Assembly: GCA_018820395.1 (NCBI GenBank)
Contig: JAHJOG010000114.1
Coordinates: 1-47,759 of the forward strand
Source of the DNA: Gammaproteobacteria bacterium
GTDB lineage: Bacteria; Pseudomonadota; Gammaproteobacteria; Burkholderiales; Burkholderiaceae_C
Length of the DNA: 47,759 nt
Direction of reading: 5' to 3'
Numbering within the stretch: position 1 is the first letter of the stretch; every line of letters begins with the position of its first letter. This document shows positions 22,553 to 30,907 of this stretch, piece after piece. Below the pieces are notes generated by a model that had not been told where the DNA came from, did no database searches, and was given only the letters and a program-made list of their open reading frames with translations. The translations under genes and the position numbers were made by a program.

Positions 22553-23518
22553 ATGATTTCGAGCCTCTCCTCCATCACATCGCGGCTTCGGTTTCGCCAA
22601 CTGGCGCTGCTGGTTTCACTGGAGGAGCACGGCTCGCTTCACCGGGCGGCAGAACACCTGGGCATGACCCAGCCGGGGCTCACCAAGGCCTTGCACGAGA
22701 TCGAAGCGACCTTCGGCATGGAACTTTTCGTTCGCTCGCCCAAGGGCATCGTGCCGAACGACCTGGGCCGCTGCGCCATTCGCTATGCGCGCCTGATCGG
22801 CTCCGACCTGTCCCACCTTCGCCACGAGATGCAGGGCGTCTTGCGCGGCAGCGGCGGCCGCCTGGCGGTGGGCGCCATCACCGGGGCCATGCACGAAGTG
22901 TTGGTCGGCGCGCTGACCCTCTTGCGCGCGGAGCAGCCGGCGCTGTCCATCGAGGTGCGCGAGGGCACCAGCCTCGAGTTGCTCAACCTGCTCAACGAGG
23001 GCCGCCTGGACGTTGCGCTGTGCCGTACCAGCGTGGCGCCGCAGCCTGCGCAGTTCGACTGCGAGATCCTGATCCAAGAGAAAGTGGCCATTGCCGTCGG
23101 CCCCGCGCACCGGCTGGCGAAGGCCCGACGCGTGAGCCTCGAGCAGCTGGTGTCCTCGCACTGGATCGTCTACCCCGACAACATGCCGATTCGAAAGGTG
23201 CTGGAGCGCGAGTTCCGCGAGGCCGGCCTGCCGTTTCCGGCGTACCCGACCGAAACCGCATCGACCTTCGGCACCATTCTTTTCCTGCAGCAAGACCCGC
23301 AGGCTGTCGCTCTGATGGCGAGCACAACGATGGACTTCTGCGTCGAACGCGGCATCGCATGCCGGCTGCCGCTGGCCATCGCTTCGCGCCACGAGGACTA
23401 CGGCGTGGTCACGCGGCGCGGCGCCGCCTTGTCGATGGCCACGCGCATGCTGGTGGAGATCGTGCGGCAGCAGGCAGAACGCCAGGCGCGCTCGGACAGT
23501 TTGCTCTCGAGCGGGTAG
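22553..23518 (+). CDS. LysR-family transcriptional regulator
   Basis: 321 residues from the ATG at 22553. The N-terminal winged helix-turn-helix (FRQLALLVSLEEHGSLHRAAEHLGMTQPGLTKALHEIE) is followed by a linker helix and a periplasmic-binding-protein-like effector domain (LAVGAITGAMHEVLVGALTLL; DVALCRTS). It is divergent from the FAH/SDR/MFS/kinase/enolase operon, the classical arrangement for a LysR activator of that operon, probably responding to a pathway intermediate. A GTG start at 22511 would add 14 residues but would cover the possible operator. Confidence 0.92.
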   Translation: MISSLSSITSRLRFRQLALLVSLEEHGSLHRAAEHLGMTQPGLTKALHEIEATFGMELFVRSPKGIVPNDLGRCAIRYARLIGSDLSHLRHEMQGVLRGSGGRLAVGAITGAMHEVLVGALTLLRAEQPALSIEVREGTSLELLNLLNEGRLDVALCRTSVAPQPAQFDCEILIQEKVAIAVGPAHRLAKARRVSLEQLVSSHWIVYPDNMPIRKVLEREFREAGLPFPAYPTETASTFGTILFLQQDPQAVALMASTTMDFCVERGIACRLPLAIASRHEDYGVVTRRGAALSMATRMLVEIVRQQAERQARSDSLLSSG

Positions 23519-23717
23519 TCGCTGGCAGCGGCTTACTCAAAGTAGCAAGACGGTAAAAGGCAAACGGCAAACGGCAAAGGGTTTCCCTGTTTGCAGGGCA
23601 ATGCAAGGGTTCGAGATTGCATGCGTACGCACACCATTCCTCAGCCCCTTGCAAACCCTTCCACCTTCATACCCACGAGCTCCGACGCCGCAATTCCACG
23701 CGATTCAGTAGAGCCCC

Positions 23718-24608
23718 GTGAGCCCCCATCGCATCGCCGCGAGTGGCCTGCTATTCCCCGAATGACCGGTTGCCATGCCCGACGACAGCATGACTCTTTG
23801 CGAGATCGCCCGCGGCACTGTGTCGCGTGTGACCTCCGACGGCCAGGTCTCGGTGTTGGCCGAGACCGGCGGCGGCCCCACGGCGTGGCGCTCGGCCCCG
23901 ACGGCGCGCTCTATGTCTGCAACAACGGCAGCATGCGCTGGCCGGCCCCACGGGCGGGCGAGTGGCTACGCCCTCTGCACGGCACGCCGGCCGACTACCG
24001 CGTCGGCAGCATTCAGCGCGTCGACCTCCACAGCGGCGAGGTGCGCACGCTGTACACGCACTGCGGCGAGGTGCCGCTGTGCGGCCCGACGACCCGGTAT
24101 TCGACCAAAGCGGCGGCTTCTACTTCACCGACTCAGGCAAGACCCGCGAGCGAGACCGCGACCTCGGCTGCGTCTACTGCGCGCGCGCCGACGGCTCGCG
24201 GATCGTCAAGGTGGTCGAACGCACCCTAAACCCAAACGGCATCGGCCTCTCGCCCGACAAGCACACGCTGTATGTGGCCGAGACAGAAATTGCTCGGCTG
24301 TGGTCCTTCGGCATCGAAGCGCCGGGCGGGCTCGCGGCCCAGGACTCGCCGGCGCCGCACGGCGGCCGGCTGGTGTGCGGCGTGGGCGGCTATCAGCGCT
24401 TCGACAGCCTCGCGGTCGAGCCGGCGGCAACATCTGCGTGGCCACGCTGGTCACGGGGCGCATCACCGTCATCTCGCCCGAGGGTAAGGTGGTGCGCGAG
24501 GTGGCCATGCCCGACCCGCAGACCACCAACCTGTGCTTCGGCGGCGCTGGGCTGTCGACCGCGTGGATCACGCAGTCGTTCACCGGCACGCTGATCGAAA
24601 TGCCCTAG
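23718..24608 (+). pseudogene. SMP-30/gluconolactonase-type lactonase, multiply broken
   Basis: The reading moves through all three frames. GTG at 23718 gives ASGLLFPE, then an in-frame TGA at 23763, where related proteins read FPEGPV. MPDDSMTLCEIARGTVSRVT follows, then a frameshift near 23877 leads into GVALGPDGALYVCNNGSM and HGTPADYRVGSIQRVDLH. A second shift near 24095 gives GGFYFTDSGKTRERDRDLG and LNPNGIGLSPDKHTLYVAE. A third shift near 24425 gives NICVATLVTGRITVISPEG to the stop. Intact proteins are about 300-residue six-bladed propellers that open sugar lactones. One stop plus three shifts make sequencing error an unlikely full explanation. Confidence 0.85.
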
Positions 24609-24646
24609 CCCACGCCGGGCCTGGCGCTGAACCAATAAGCGTGCGC

Positions 24647-25005
24647 ATGACCGACCACATCACACCAGACGCCAGCAGCTGCGGCGCCTGCGATACCTAC
24701 GAGGTCTTCGCGATTCGTTATGCCGGCATGCAGCGCAGACGCATCGACAACTTCATCGGCATGGACGTGACGACGGCCCGGCCGCGATGGACTTCTACGT
24801 GTGGCTGCTGCGCTCGTCCCAGCGCACCATCCTGGTCGACACCGGCTTCACCGCCGCCACCGCCGCCGCGCGCAAGCGGGTGCTGGACTGCTACCGCTGC
24901 CCCATCGATACACTGGCGCGACTCGGGGTGGACGCGGCCACCGTCACCGACGTGGTGCTAACGCACCTGCACTTCGACCACGCCGGCAACCTCGCCAAGG
25001 GCTTC
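24647..25005 (+). pseudogene. MBL-fold metallo-hydrolase, frameshifted and truncated
   Basis: The N-terminus is MTDHITPDASSCGACDTYEV with FAIRYAGMQRRRIDNFIGMD. One base appears lost near 24772 and the frame continues AAMDFYVWLLRSSQRTILVDTGF. The metal motif THLHFDHAGNL (HxHxDH) is intact, but homology ends at about 25005, where an IS3-type transposase scrap begins. The full family (N-acyl-homoserine-lactone-lactonase-like MBL proteins) has about 250-280 residues, so less than half remains. It followed the broken lactonase gene closely and probably belonged to the same lost operon. Confidence 0.8.
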
Positions 25006-25140
25006 AATCAGCAGTGTCTTCTCCCGGTTGGACAGGCTGCAGGTCAACGCCCAGGCCTTTTTTAACAGTTCATTGGCCCTGTTCAAGAGGTCCTGCTCAA
25101 GGCGAAGCTGCCTGACTTCACAGCGCAGCGACTCAATAAA
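25006..25140 (-). pseudogene. IS3-family transposase OrfA remnant
   Basis: On the minus strand the frame reads SLRCEVRQLRLEQDLLNRAN then ELLKKAWALTCSLSNREKTL, matching the C-terminal leucine-zipper part of an IS3-type OrfA and its frameshift region. Nothing of OrfB or the element ends can be found. The scrap directly abuts the truncation point of the MBL-fold gene, so the insertion and a later deletion probably caused that truncation. About 85 bp between it and the kinase stop hold nothing recognisable. Confidence 0.6.
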
Positions 25141-25224
25141 GCGGAAGTTATGCAACCACGGCCGGATTGTCCTGGACATGCAAGATTCCCGGGATTCGCA
25201 AATGATCGTGCGCATGCTCGACCG

Positions 25225-26493
25225 TCATCGCTCCAACAGCTGAAAGGCCTTTGTGAAGAAATCGTCTGTGCCGAAGTTGCCCGATTTGAGGGCCATGTGC
25301 ACGCCCTTACCCTCCGCAGCCTCTGCCTGCACATGCGTCCAAGGTACGCCAGGATCGATCTGAGGACCGATCCGCATTTGCGTCACGCCGAGCTCATGCA
25401 CACAAGCGCCCGATGTTTCGCCGCCTGCGACCACGAGCTGGCGAACGCCTCTCTGGACGAGTCCACGAGCGATGGCCGCGATGGTGCGCTCCACCATGGC
25501 CCCAGCCTTCTCAACGCCGAGCCGCGATTGAACGGCTTGGATGGCGTCACTTTCGGCTGTGGAATAGACAAGGACCGGCCCGTCCGCCATGAGCGGTTCT
25601 GCCCAGGCAAGCACCTCGGAGCTAACGTCGAACCCGGAAGCGATCCGCAATGGATCGATGGCCATGGCCGGACGCCCCGTCTTGATGAAGGCCAGGACCT
25701 GGCGATTGGTGGCCAGCGAGCAACTACCGGACACCACAGCCTGCAAGCCCTCCGCAAGCGGTAATTCGCTGGCGCGCGAGGACGGCTTGATGCCGAAATT
25801 CGCCGGCATGCCAATGGCCAGGCCAGAACCCGCCGTGACCAGCGGAAGGTTGTTGAGTGCGGCTCCGATCCCGATGAGATCCTCGTTGCTCAGGGCATCG
25901 ACAACCGCAATGTTTACCCCCTCGGCGCGCAATATCGCGATGCGTTCGCGCACCGCTTCGGCACCACGCGCCACCACCGAATGGTCGATCAATCCGACCT
26001 TGCGCCTGGTCTGGCGCTGAAGCACTCGAACTAGGTTCGGGTCGGTCATCGGCGTAAGCGGATGGTGCTGCATGCCACTCTCATTGAGCAGTACGTCGCC
26101 GACAAACAGATAGCCTTTGAACACAGTGCGCTTGTTGTCGGGAAACGCCGGCGTGGCGATGGTGAAGTCAGTGCCAAGCGCGTCCATCAACGCTTCGGTG
26201 ATAGGGCCGATGTTGCCGCGCTCTGTACTGTCGAAGGTCGAGCAATACTTGAAGTAGATCTGCCGAGCTCCTTGCCCTTGCAGCCATTCAAGTGCCTTGA
26301 GCGACTGCTCGACGGCTGCCCAGGGCTCGATAGTGCGCGACTTCAACGCCACGACCACCGCATCGGCTTGCGTTGCAAGCGGTTCGGTAGGAACGCCGAT
26401 CGTCTGAACCACCCTCATGCCGGCACGCACAAGATTGTTCGCCAAGTCCGTCGCGCCCGTGAAGTCGTCAGCGATCGCTCCCAGTTTGAGCAC
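25225..26493 (-). CDS. DUF1537 four-carbon acid-sugar kinase (OtnK/DtnK type)
   Basis: 422 residues. The N-terminal domain begins LKLGAIADDFTGATDLANNL, the substrate-binding signature of the family. FKYCSTFDSTERGNIGPI and TPAFPDNKRTVFKGYLFV follow. The C-terminal nucleotide-binding domain has SGSCSLATNRQV and VVAGGETSGACVHELGV. Known members phosphorylate tetronates: D-threonate, D-erythronate or 3-oxo-tetronate at O4. The start is GTG at 26493 with a TAGGAG ribosome site. It is the last gene of the long minus-strand operon from 34927. No OtnC aldolase or PdxA2 gene is nearby; an isopropylmalate-dehydrogenase-type enzyme is present instead. Confidence 0.9.
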   Translation of the reverse strand: MLKLGAIADDFTGATDLANNLVRAGMRVVQTIGVPTEPLATQADAVVVALKSRTIEPWAAVEQSLKALEWLQGQGARQIYFKYCSTFDSTERGNIGPITEALMDALGTDFTIATPAFPDNKRTVFKGYLFVGDVLLNESGMQHHPLTPMTDPNLVRVLQRQTRRKVGLIDHSVVARGAEAVRERIAILRAEGVNIAVVDALSNEDLIGIGAALNNLPLVTAGSGLAIGMPANFGIKPSSRASELPLAEGLQAVVSGSCSLATNRQVLAFIKTGRPAMAIDPLRIASGFDVSSEVLAWAEPLMADGPVLVYSTAESDAIQAVQSRLGVEKAGAMVERTIAAIARGLVQRGVRQLVVAGGETSGACVHELGVTQMRIGPQIDPGVPWTHVQAEAAEGKGVHMALKSGNFGTDDFFTKAFQLLER

Positions 26494-26495
26494 TC

Positions 26496-26789
26496 CTAAG
26501 CCTCCATCAGCACATGCGTGCGCACGGTTTTCTGAACGATCCAATCGCACACCTGGGTGTCGAAGGCGCGAAAATGCGGCGATGCCAAATGCGCAGCGAT
26601 CGCGGCAGCATCTTCGTAAAGCTCGTAGAGGAAAAAAACGCCCAGTGCCGCGGGATCGCGGCACACGTCGAAGCGGCTGCACCCCGGCTCGTCGTTCAGG
26701 GAGCTTGCCGCGTTCTGCGTAACGGCGGCGGCGAAGGCGTCGGCCTGCTCCGGCTTGATGTGGAAATCAACAAGTAGTGCGTGTGTCAT
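26496..26789 (-). CDS. Antibiotic-biosynthesis-monooxygenase (ABM) fold protein
   Basis: 97 residues, the usual single-domain length. The dimeric alpha+beta barrel signature is clear: FHIKPEQADAFAAAVTQNA, EPGCSRFDVCRDP, FFLYELYEDAAAIAAHLASPHF. Relatives include YgiN-type quinol monooxygenases and LsrG (phospho-AI-2 isomerase). In sugar-acid operons such proteins are common but mostly uncharacterised; an isomerase or protective role on a reactive keto-sugar is possible. It ends 2 bp before the kinase start codon. Confidence 0.85.
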   Translation of the reverse strand: MTHALLVDFHIKPEQADAFAAAVTQNAASSLNDEPGCSRFDVCRDPAALGVFFLYELYEDAAAIAAHLASPHFRAFDTQVCDWIVQKTVRTHVLMEA

Positions 26790-26799
26790 GAGTCTGCAT

Positions 26800-27789
26800 T
26801 CAATCCAGGCTGAGTTTGGCCTTTGTGGCCAAAGCGCTAAACTTTTCCATTTCGGACTTAATCTGGGCGCTCATTTCCGCGGGCGTGTTCCCAACCGGTT
26901 CAGCACCCATGTCGTGCCATTGTTTCCTTACCTCTGGCGTCGCCAGGATCTTGGCCGAATCCGAATAGATCTTGTCGATCACCCGCTCGGACGTGCCTGC
27001 GGGCGCCATGAGGCCGAACCAAGTGGCGATGTCAAATCCCGCTAAACCCGATTCCGACAGTGTGGGGACGTCCGGCAGTGCCGAAGACCGGCTTGCCGTA
27101 GCCACCGCCAGCGGGCGTACCTTGCCGGCCTTGATCAATGGCAAGCAAGATGCGACCGTGTCGAACATCATGGTGATCTGGCCACCCATCAGATCGACCA
27201 GCGCCGGGCTGCTGCCCTTGTACGCCACGTGCAAGACATCGGTGCCGGCCATGTCGTTGAATTGTTCCCCGATCAGATGGTGGGCAGTTCCGGCACCGGT
27301 GCTGCCGTAACTCAGTTTGCCAGGCTGCGTCTTGGCCTGGGCGATGAGTTCCTTCACGTTCTTGGCCGGGTTGCTGGCCGAGACGATCAACACGTTGGGC
27401 ACGACCGCCAGGACGGTGATAGGGGCGAGATCCTTTTCAAAGTCGTAGGGCAGCTTCTTGTAGACCTTCTGGGCGATCGAATGGTGGACGGCGCCCATGA
27501 GCAGCGTGTAGCCGTCGTGCGGGGACTTGGCGACATAGTCAGCGCCCAGCGTGAGGCCGGCGCCAGGCTTGTTCTCAATTACCACGGGCTGTCCCCAGGC
27601 GATCGACAGCTTCTGACCCATGGCCCGGGCGATCTGGTCCGTGCTGCCCCCCGGGGGCGATGGCACGATGATCCTCACCGTCTTGCTTGGCCATACCGGA
27701 GTTTGGGCTTCGGCCCGGCTGGTCAGGGGAACTGCCAAGGCGAGAGTGGTTGCCGTCGCAACAGCGACAGCGTCAAGGAAGCGCTTCAT
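26800..27789 (-). CDS. Bug/TctC-family periplasmic receptor (sugar-acid operon)
   Basis: 329 residues with a signal peptide (cleavage near SRAEAQ). Family motifs are VRIIVPSPPGGSTDQIAR, ENKPGAGLTLGADYV, SPHDGYTLLMGAVHH and LHVAYKGSSPALVDLMGGQ. It sits inside an operon that already encodes a TRAP importer with its own receptor, so a second, unrelated binding protein would widen the ligand range or serve sensing. No TctAB permease is present. The ligand is unknown. Confidence 0.92.
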   Translation of the reverse strand: MKRFLDAVAVATATTLALAVPLTSRAEAQTPVWPSKTVRIIVPSPPGGSTDQIARAMGQKLSIAWGQPVVIENKPGAGLTLGADYVAKSPHDGYTLLMGAVHHSIAQKVYKKLPYDFEKDLAPITVLAVVPNVLIVSASNPAKNVKELIAQAKTQPGKLSYGSTGAGTAHHLIGEQFNDMAGTDVLHVAYKGSSPALVDLMGGQITMMFDTVASCLPLIKAGKVRPLAVATASRSSALPDVPTLSESGLAGFDIATWFGLMAPAGTSERVIDKIYSDSAKILATPEVRKQWHDMGAEPVGNTPAEMSAQIKSEMEKFSALATKAKLSLD

Positions 27790-27857
27790 GATTTGTCTCC
27801 GTCTGAACTTCAGAAAGGTGATCGGCGAGCCTCTGACGGGCTCTGCTGCACCGAGCT

Positions 27858-28949
27858 TCAGCGTGCGCGGACTGCCGCTACCACTGCTTCGGTGATTGCG
27901 GCGGTGCCATGCGTGCCGCCGAATTCCATGGGTCGAACCTGTTGAGAGGCGAACACCTGCTCGACTGCGCGTTCGATCAGCTTGGCGCCGTCTGCGAGAG
28001 CAGTGTCCCCGCTGCGCATTGCGAGCCACTCGAGCATCATGGCCGCAGACAACAGCATCGCCGTCGGGTTGGCCTTGCCCTGGCCCGTGATGTCCGGCGC
28101 GGTGCCATGGGCGGGCTGAAAGAGTCCGTGCTTGTCGCCGATGTCGCCGGAAGGTGCCATGCCCATGCCGCCGACCAATGCCGCGATGAGGTCCGAGAGG
28201 ATGTCGCCAAACATGTTCTCCGTTACGAGCACGTCGTAGGTCCATGGCTTCATGACCAAATTCAGCGCCATTGCGTCCACGTAGCCGCTGTCTGCGTTGA
28301 CGCCCGCATGCCGGCCGGCCACCTCGTCGAACACCTTCCGGAAGAAGGCCATCGAAGCGAAGACGTTAGCCTTGTCGATGTTGGTCACGCGACCGGGACG
28401 GTTCAGACGTTGAGCGCGTTCTTCTGCCAGCCTGAAGGCGAATTCGCAAATGCGTTCCGTCCCTTTGCGCGTGATCCGCATGGTGTCGTACACCTCTTCG
28501 TCGCCCCGAACGTCACCCCGGCCACGCGCGTAGAAGAGACCTTCCGTGCTTTCGCGCACCAGGACGAGATCGATCTGCTCGGCCTTCGGGTTCGAAAGGG
28601 GCGTTGGAAGCCCTTTGAACGTACGGATCGGGCGAACGCCGGCGTAGAGGTCGAAGTGCATCCGAAGGTCGAGCTGCGGAATGATCTCGGTGCCATCTGC
28701 ACCTCGCACGTGAGGCAGGCCCATGGCCCCAAAGAGGATGGCGTCGGCGCTTTCGCATTGCCGCAGCGTTTTTTCGGGAAGCGCGACGCCACTGTCGAGG
28801 TAGTGCTGGGCACCTGCAGGGAGCCACTCCATTGCGAAGGATCGGCCAACGCGTGTCTGAACAACCTCCAGAACGGCCTGAGCGGCATGCATGACTTCTG
28901 CGCCGATGCCGTCGCCAGGCAGGACGGCGATGCGATAGTTTTTTTCCAT
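27858..28949 (-). CDS. Isopropylmalate/tartrate-dehydrogenase-type oxidative decarboxylase
   Basis: 363 residues of the isocitrate/isopropylmalate dehydrogenase family. Motifs are [13 protein letters not shown] near 7-19, [17 protein letters not shown], the metal-binding [13 protein letters not shown] and [13 protein letters not shown], and the NAD site [15 protein letters not shown]. Family members oxidise a hydroxyl beta to a carboxylate and decarboxylate. The context is a sugar-acid operon, not leucine biosynthesis, which supports a tartrate-dehydrogenase-like or phospho-tetronate activity. A partial copy of the same kind of gene lies at 33003-33110. It probably works with the DUF1537 kinase three genes downstream. 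Confidence 0.87.
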   Translation of the reverse strand: MEKNYRIAVLPGDGIGAEVMHAAQAVLEVVQTRVGRSFAMEWLPAGAQHYLDSGVALPEKTLRQCESADAILFGAMGLPHVRGADGTEIIPQLDLRMHFDLYAGVRPIRTFKGLPTPLSNPKAEQIDLVLVRESTEGLFYARGRGDVRGDEEVYDTMRITRKGTERICEFAFRLAEERAQRLNRPGRVTNIDKANVFASMAFFRKVFDEVAGRHAGVNADSGYVDAMALNLVMKPWTYDVLVTENMFGDILSDLIAALVGGMGMAPSGDIGDKHGLFQPAHGTAPDITGQGKANPTAMLLSAAMMLEWLAMRSGDTALADGAKLIERAVEQVFASQQVRPMEFGGTHGTAAITEAVVAAVRAR

Positions 28950-29036
28950 TTGATCTCAATAGGTTGAAGACTAAGGAGCGCGCTGTGATCGCACCCTTCT
29001 TGATGGGCCGATGTGCGAGCGACAGATGCGGAGTTC

Positions 29037-30320
29037 CTAACGCATTGCATGGACCAGTGCCATGCCGATGGAAGGCACGTAGGTGATAACGAGCAGGATC
29101 GCGATGCTGATCATCATTTGCGGTATCAGCGCCCGAACCACCGAGGCCATGCCCACCCCCGCAAGCCGCGCCCCCACCATGAGCGTGCCCCCGACAGGAG
29201 GGGTGTACAGGCCAATCGCCAGATTGCAGGTCATGATCAAGCCGAGGTGCACCGGATCGATCTGAAACGCAGCGGACAACGGCATCAAGAGTGGCGCTGC
29301 CAAAATCACTGCAGGCACAGGCTCTATGAAGCAACCCAGCGCCAGCATGGCCAGGTTCACCATCAACAGGAACATCCATGGCGTCGAAGCGTAATGCTTG
29401 ACCAATTCTGCGATCTGCGCGGGCACTTGTTCGACCGTGATCAGCCATGCCAGACACGAGGTAGCTCCAATCACGACCATCACCACGGCACTGGTTGTAA
29501 ATGACTTAAGGAACAACGCCGGCAAGTCGCGCGGCTTCAAGTCCTTGTAGACCACCATTGACACGAACAGCCCGTAGGCAGCGGCTACTGCGGCGGCTTC
29601 AGTCGGTGTGAAGTAGCCCGACCAGATACCGCCCAGAATGATGACGGGCATCAACAGCGCTGGAAACGCGGACCGAAAAGCGTCCCAGATTTCGCGACCC
29701 GACGCTCGTACATCGCCGTTGTCGCATCCGCTTTTCTTGCCAACCCATATGCAAGTCAACGACAAGCCCATCGCGAACACTACCGCTGGCACCACGCCGG
29801 CCAGGAACAGGTCGCGCACCGATGCGCCCGAGACAAACGCAAAGACCAGCATCGGAATCGACGGGGGCATGACGATGGCCAGCGTGCCTGCAGTCGACAT
29901 GAGCGCGCCAGAGAACGCTGGTGTGTAGCCTTTGCGGATCATTGCCGGCGTCATGACCGATCCGATGGCAGCAGTGTCGGCAATGGCAGATCCCGAAACA
30001 CCCCCGAAGATCAGGCAGGACGCCACGGTCGAGATACCAAGTCCGCCGGGCAGGAACCCGAGCAATTTGGTGGCAAAAGTCACAATGCGCAAACCGACGC
30101 CGCCACGCGACAGGATCTCGCCTGCGAGCATGAACAGCGGCACTGCGATCAGCACAAAGGACTCGACGCCGCCGATGTAGCTGAGGAAGACCGATGTGAG
30201 TGGATGGCCCAAGTCGTGCCACCAGATCATGCCGGCTGTCGACAGCAGCAAGCCGTAAACAAGCGGCACACCCAGGAGGGTGGCTAGGACGAACACGCCG
30301 AAGGTTTCAAAGAGGATCAT
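29037..30320 (-). CDS. dctM: TRAP transporter large membrane subunit (DctM)
   Basis: 427 residues, about 12 hydrophobic segments, no signal peptide. DctM-family signatures are AVPLFMLAGEILSRGG, VSGSAIADTAAIGSVM, ALMSTAGTLAIVMPPSIPM, GYFTPTEAAAVAAAYGL and CNLAIGLYTPPVGG. It forms the sodium-coupled elevator that accepts substrate from DctP. The start overlaps the DctQ stop by 4 bp. It is followed by the dehydrogenase gene 87 bp downstream. Confidence 0.95.
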   Translation of the reverse strand: MILFETFGVFVLATLLGVPLVYGLLLSTAGMIWWHDLGHPLTSVFLSYIGGVESFVLIAVPLFMLAGEILSRGGVGLRIVTFATKLLGFLPGGLGISTVASCLIFGGVSGSAIADTAAIGSVMTPAMIRKGYTPAFSGALMSTAGTLAIVMPPSIPMLVFAFVSGASVRDLFLAGVVPAVVFAMGLSLTCIWVGKKSGCDNGDVRASGREIWDAFRSAFPALLMPVIILGGIWSGYFTPTEAAAVAAAYGLFVSMVVYKDLKPRDLPALFLKSFTTSAVVMVVIGATSCLAWLITVEQVPAQIAELVKHYASTPWMFLLMVNLAMLALGCFIEPVPAVILAAPLLMPLSAAFQIDPVHLGLIMTCNLAIGLYTPPVGGTLMVGARLAGVGMASVVRALIPQMMISIAILLVITYVPSIGMALVHAMR

Positions 30321-30901
30321 GGGTGTTGGATGCCGTAGCGTTCTTCGTTGGATTTGCCCTGTGTAATCTGAACCAGATCCCACATCACAAACACCATGGT
30401 GATCAGAGAGGCAACGGGCAATGCAAGGTACTGGGTACTCATGGGCCAGCCGAGCACTGTGAGCGTGCTCAGTTTCCCCGCATCCGCAATCCCAATGCCG
30501 TACCAGACCAGGAGGCCCAAAGTCACGAGCACTACCAACTGAATGGCGGCGTCTGCAATGCGCCGGGCCGGGCCGGCAAGTTTGCCCACCAACTCGTTAA
30601 TGACCATGTGCGCGCCGCGACGCGTTGCGGCCGCGCCCCCCAGAAAAGTGACCCAGACCATGAGAAGTTCGCAAAACTCCGTAGTCCAGGCGATGTCGCC
30701 ATCAAAGAAATTGTGAACAATCACGTTCATGAAAATCAGCGCCGCCATGGTGGCGCCGATCAACAGCACGCTCCAGTCGACCAGCCGAGCAAGCAGCGTG
30801 ATGGGCCAGGGTGCCGGCGGATCGCGCGGCAGTACCGGGGTCGCCGCCGCGGACGCCACGTCGGTGCCCCGGTCCTCAGGGGCGAGGGAAGCTCGTTCCA
30901 T
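30317..30901 (-). CDS. dctQ: TRAP transporter small membrane subunit (DctQ)
   Basis: 194 residues with four hydrophobic helices after a 35-residue hydrophilic N-terminus. The DctQ-family segment WTTEFCELLMVWVTFLGGAAATRRGAHM is present around the second helix. It pairs with the DctM encoded immediately downstream. The ATG at 30901 follows the DctP stop by 6 bp. Confidence 0.92.
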   Translation of the reverse strand: MERASLAPEDRGTDVASAAATPVLPRDPPAPWPITLLARLVDWSVLLIGATMAALIFMNVIVHNFFDGDIAWTTEFCELLMVWVTFLGGAAATRRGAHMVINELVGKLAGPARRIADAAIQLVVLVTLGLLVWYGIGIADAGKLSTLTVLGWPMSTQYLALPVASLITMVFVMWDLVQITQGKSNEERYGIQHP

Positions 30902-30907
30902 CACGAT

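Noticed and set aside
23559..23579. Three tandem GGCAAAC/G heptamers after the LysR gene, considered as a CRISPR or regulatory repeat
   Set aside because: It is too short and too few copies; probably a chance or slippage repeat. No CRISPR pattern exists anywhere in the window.
23583..23600. CCCTG-N4-CAGGG hairpin after LysR as a terminator
   Set aside because: The stem is only 5 bp and no T-run follows on either strand.
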